Assembly (NCBI GenBank): GCA_905183005.1
Contig: CAJJDO010000067.1
Location: 310,001-374,000 of the forward strand
Origin: Paramecium pentaurelia
Lineage: Eukaryota > Ciliophora > Oligohymenophorea > Peniculida > Parameciidae
Reading direction: 5' to 3'
DNA: 64,000 bases
Position 1 is the first letter of the stretch, and every line of letters begins with the position of its first letter. The notes beneath the pieces were generated by a model. It was given only the letters and a program-made list of their open reading frames with translations. It had not been told where the DNA came from and did no database searches. Below are positions 61,051 through 64,000 of this stretch, one piece after another. Made by a program: the position numbers and the translations under genes.

Positions 61051-62148
61051 TCAACTCAATTTACCCATCTCATACTTTTTAAGTAATGCAACAACTGATT
61101 TATGAATCATTCCATCAACTATGCTAGCAATTGTAAATACTCCTCCAAGAATAGCACATATCTAAACCAAAAAATGCAAAAAACTTTCTCTATATTACAA
61201 GAATTTAACAGTTACTGGAGATAGATCATACCTAATTATTCTAGTTATTATACCTAAAATAAACTGCTGGAAGATGATCAGTTTATACTTCATTACTATT
61301 GGCAGTAAATTAATGCACATAATATTCATTGCCTTATACATCAATATAGGTTGTTGGTACAACAGATATATAATATTAAAACATCATTCCAGTTCCTCCT
61401 TATGGTTAAGCAATCTTCTTAGTATTATCAAGTGGATTAAGAACTCCTTTTTAAAATTATTTCTTTATTTTTATTAAGTCATCTTCTTCTCCAAATGAAA
61501 TATGATTAATTGTATGTGATAAATCTAATGTATGTATCTAACTTCTTTAAAATACTTAATGTAAAATTCCACCAAAAGCATGAGCTGAAACATGGAAATT
61601 ACCTAACCAATTTACTCATCTTCATTACCTGGTACTTTGTTTACTATAATATAACCTGCAATTTAACATCCTTCCTTTTCTTTAAATGCTTATTCTATTC
61701 GCACAAAATCTATTGATTATTAACCATGATGATCGTGTCCTTCATGATTTGAATGAACTTCTTCAGAAATTATCTATCCATTCTTTATTCTCTTTTTTAT
61801 TAATCTACCTTCAACATTAACAACATGAGATCCCATTATATCTTAAACATCCAAAGATAGAATATCACAAGGAAATTTATGAAATTCTATATCCAAGTTA
61901 ACTCGAATTTATTCACCACCTCTATTTATATCAACAAACATCTCACTACTATTATCAACTTCAATATATGCCTATAAACAAAATATTCTAATAAGGATTA
62001 CTTGTAATTCTGTGATAAATAGTACAACTATCACAATAGTACTGATAACTGAAATTAATGCACCAGCTGTAGTTGGCTCTGTTAGATCAGCTGGTAATTT
62101 ACGATAAATGTCCAATTTTCTCAGTCTTGATTGCACTCCACCGATCAT
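61051..62148 (-). CDS. ERV46/ERGIC-3-like ER-Golgi cargo receptor, 339 aa
   Basis: Four exons (introns 61971-62000, 61603-61628, 61232-61253) give 340 codons. Family landmarks: cytosolic RLRKLDIYRKLPADL, first membrane helix AGALISVISTIVIVVLFITE, lumenal VDINRGGEQIRVNLDIEF, FPCDILSLDVQDIMG, GCQIAGYIIVNKVPGNFHVS, and SLTPVTVKF-like SPVTVKFLQYRES before the second helix (HFLVQICAILGGVFTIASIVDG). ERV46 pairs with ERV41 and cycles between ER and Golgi, carrying cargo in COPII vesicles. A His-rich insert (HSNHEGHDHHG) is local. The C-terminal tail is short and basic. Confidence 0.95.
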
Positions 62149-62481
62149 TTAATTAATTTATGAAAAATAGCTTAATTATATATTTAAGACTTTTCCAATC
62201 ATTCTATTTTATCCTATACTAAGATAATTTAGATTCTTTATTTAAATCAAAACTCTCTTTATTATCTTATATCAATATAATTAACATTTATATTAAAATA
62301 AAGAAACTTTATAAAATTATAAGAACATCTTCACTCAAAAATCATTAAATATTTTATAAACCTAAATTCATCAGAGATAATGTATTATTTTTTTTATATA
62401 TTCAATTAGTATTTTCATTATATTCACTTATATAATTTTATAAATAAGATGAATTATAGATTGTATTCTAAATTTAAATAA
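62149..62481. other. AT-rich intergenic region
   Basis: Between the ERV46 start and the stop of the next minus-strand gene; presumably the ERV46 promoter. Nothing else seen. Confidence 0.4.
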
Positions 62482-63425
62482 TCAATTTCCATATAATTTT
62501 TCAAACTCTAAATGTTCTTCAAATTTGTCAATCAATTCAATATCATTTTCTCGATAATCCAATATCTTTAAATCAGCACTTTGTATATGTTTATATATAT
62601 TAATACTTATATCTATCTTATTTCTTTCTTTTTAATTGTTTGTCTATTTAAGTTACAATAATCGAATTGTTAAGTGAATTGAGATAACTATCAAATTTAA
62701 AATATATTTATACCTTTAATCTCTTGAATAATACCTTTCAACTTATTAATCTTTTTTCTATTAATTATAATTGAAGATTGGCACATCTGATTTTTATAAT
62801 CCTTTGCTAGGACTCGAATTAAGATAATGACTAGCCCTTTTTTTATAAATTTAGAATTCTTATGGTGTGAAACTGAAATTCTTAACATCTCTCAAACGTC
62901 CTTTTGGTCTTTGTCTATCATTCAAATGGCCATAAACATTTTGATTATCATTCTTTTCAATGAAATCTGTAAATAATTCTATCAAAATCTATATATGATA
63001 TATACCATTCTTTCTGCCAAAAAGACCTGTCTTCTATTATAATGTTCTATAGGCAAGTTGAAAAGTAGGTTCTTCTCTTTTAATTTGAGGAGTCTATACA
63101 TAATGTACTTAGTTAGTTACAGTACTATAAATAAATGATAAAGATATTACTTTACTAATTTAACATTTTTGTATCCTTTATTTGGAAGATTAGCAAATTT
63201 TTATTCAGAAACATTATAAAATTCAAAATTGTTGAGAGTGCTACTTCGCAGAGTTTCCCATTTACTATGAGGTTTAGCTCTGACTTTTAGGAATGGATTA
63301 TCATAGCTTTCCCTACAAATCAAAGTGTTGGGATTACGAAAGAAGGAAGGTGATTCGAGAGAATTGCCAAAAGCATATTGAGGTAAGATCTTCTTTCCTT
63401 TTTCGACTTTGGGTGGCTCTTTCAT
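62482..63425 (-). CDS. hypothetical protein, 287 aa
   Basis: Four exons with introns of 26 nt (about 63115-63155), 26 nt (about 62690-62716) and 28 nt (AAG, about 62590-62617) give 288 codons. Readable segments: QYAFGNSLESPSFFRNPN, PFLKVRAKPHSKWETL, FQLAYRTLQQKTGLFGRKNG, IYHIQILIELFTDFIEKND, FSFTPQEFQIYKKRASHYL and a C-terminal acidic LIDKFEEHLEFEKLYGN. No signal peptide or membrane segment. No family recognised; conserved-looking aromatic motifs suggest an ordered protein. Confidence 0.7.
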
Positions 63426-63661
63426 TTTGAAGGTGTCAGAGAAGGTGCTTCTTAAATAATCAGGCAGTTATTCGCTCTCAAGATTACCGCGATTTGACTA
63501 AGCTTGAAAGTGAGATTACTCTTGTAAGTCGAGGTGGCTTTTCTTCTTTTCCTGCAAGCATCCGAGAATTAGCAATTAATATATTGTATGATATATTTAT
63601 AAAAGCAAAGGGAATATTAAAAATTATATATTGTAATATTGTAATGTTTATTAATTTATAA

Positions 63662-64000
63662 ATGTACGTTTTGCTACTTCAATTAGTGATTCTAGTATAT
63701 GGATATCCTATATTGGAAAATGGTTAGTTACTAATTGGAGCTGGAGGTTTAGCTTGTGAAAAAGACACAATAACACATATAAAATTCTTAAATGTTTACA
63801 AAGCATATGTACCATAAGTAATCTTCATTTTGAATAATTAAACTAATGAAATGTAGTTCTCTGATTTTGCCTTAGACATCCATGTTGATTTAATGAAAGT
63901 AAACACAACAGGTAATAAAGAATCTAGATGTTATTAGGATTCACAATCCAAGTAGTCTGCTCAAAAAGCTGTATTAAATCAGTATTATATACATGGTATG
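63662..64000 (+). CDS. secreted protein with H-type-lectin-like region, 5' part only
   Basis: Starts with a signal peptide (MYVLLLQLVILVYGYPIL) and runs off the right edge with 113 codons visible. After the signal, THIKFLNVYKAYVPQVIFIL and SDFALDIHVDLMKVNTTG resemble the beta-strand pattern of H-type lectin domains (F...Y...P.V...). Such domains bind GalNAc-type sugars in other organisms. The assignment is tentative because the domain is incomplete here. Confidence 0.6.

Noticed and set aside
61274..61716. Two plus-strand ORFs
   Set aside because: Both are antisense to the ERV46/ERGIC-3 gene, whose exons and introns fit the family exactly.
1..64000. tRNA, rRNA, CRISPR arrays, transposases or telomeric repeats
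   Set aside because: I scanned for tRNA T-arm motifs, repeat/spacer arrays and telomere-like G-rich repeats and saw none; the window is ordinary gene-dense ciliate macronuclear DNA.

Overview
The window is macronuclear-type DNA of a ciliate that looks like a Paramecium. In almost every gene TAA and TAG are read as glutamine and TGA is the only stop. The DNA is very AT-rich and genes are packed tightly on both strands. The genes are interrupted by tiny introns: about 91 were inferred from reading-frame and motif continuity, nearly all 19-31 nt, starting GT (mostly GTA) and ending AG. For most multi-exon genes the spliced length was checked to be a multiple of three. I could not run searches, so family names rest on motifs I can read.

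Left part (1-16.7 kb): an ankyrin-repeat gene running off the left edge, a small unknown gene, a broken La-motif-like fragment, a small secreted Cys-rich protein, an LRR/coiled-coil protein and a 255-aa unknown protein. The last is transcribed away from a plasma-membrane-type Ca2+-ATPase, with start codons only 7 nt apart. A long coiled-coil protein, a tandem CCCH zinc-finger protein and two neighbouring RING-type E3 ligases follow (FHA-RINGv-FHA, and an RCHY1/Pirh2 homologue).

Middle (17-42 kb): a signalling and membrane block with a cyclic-nucleotide-gated-type K+ channel, a NEK kinase, a 1,586-aa TmcB-like PAS membrane protein and a ciliate-type transmembrane protein. A second member of that last family lies at 39.5-41.5 kb. 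Ribosomal protein eS7 and HSP90 are divergent, and a perfect heat-shock element sits before HSP90. Next come a long-chain acyl-CoA synthetase, a three-repeat MYB protein, a DEAD-box helicase with a mitochondrial-looking N-terminus and a zinc-finger/coiled-coil protein.

Right part (42-64 kb): ribosomal protein uL29, an AGC kinase, a cytochrome-b5-domain protein, a cyclic-nucleotide-binding protein without a kinase domain, an MFS transporter with a possible 16-nt intron, a SAXO-like axonemal protein, a Sel1/pseudokinase protein, a PTB-like RRM protein, ERV46/ERGIC-3, several unknown genes and the start of a secreted H-type-lectin-like gene.

No operons, tRNA, rRNA, CRISPR array or transposon was recognised. 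The features that stand out are intron-acceptor diversity (AAG, CAG and GAG besides TAG), extremely compact divergent promoters, and several ciliate-specific domain combinations.
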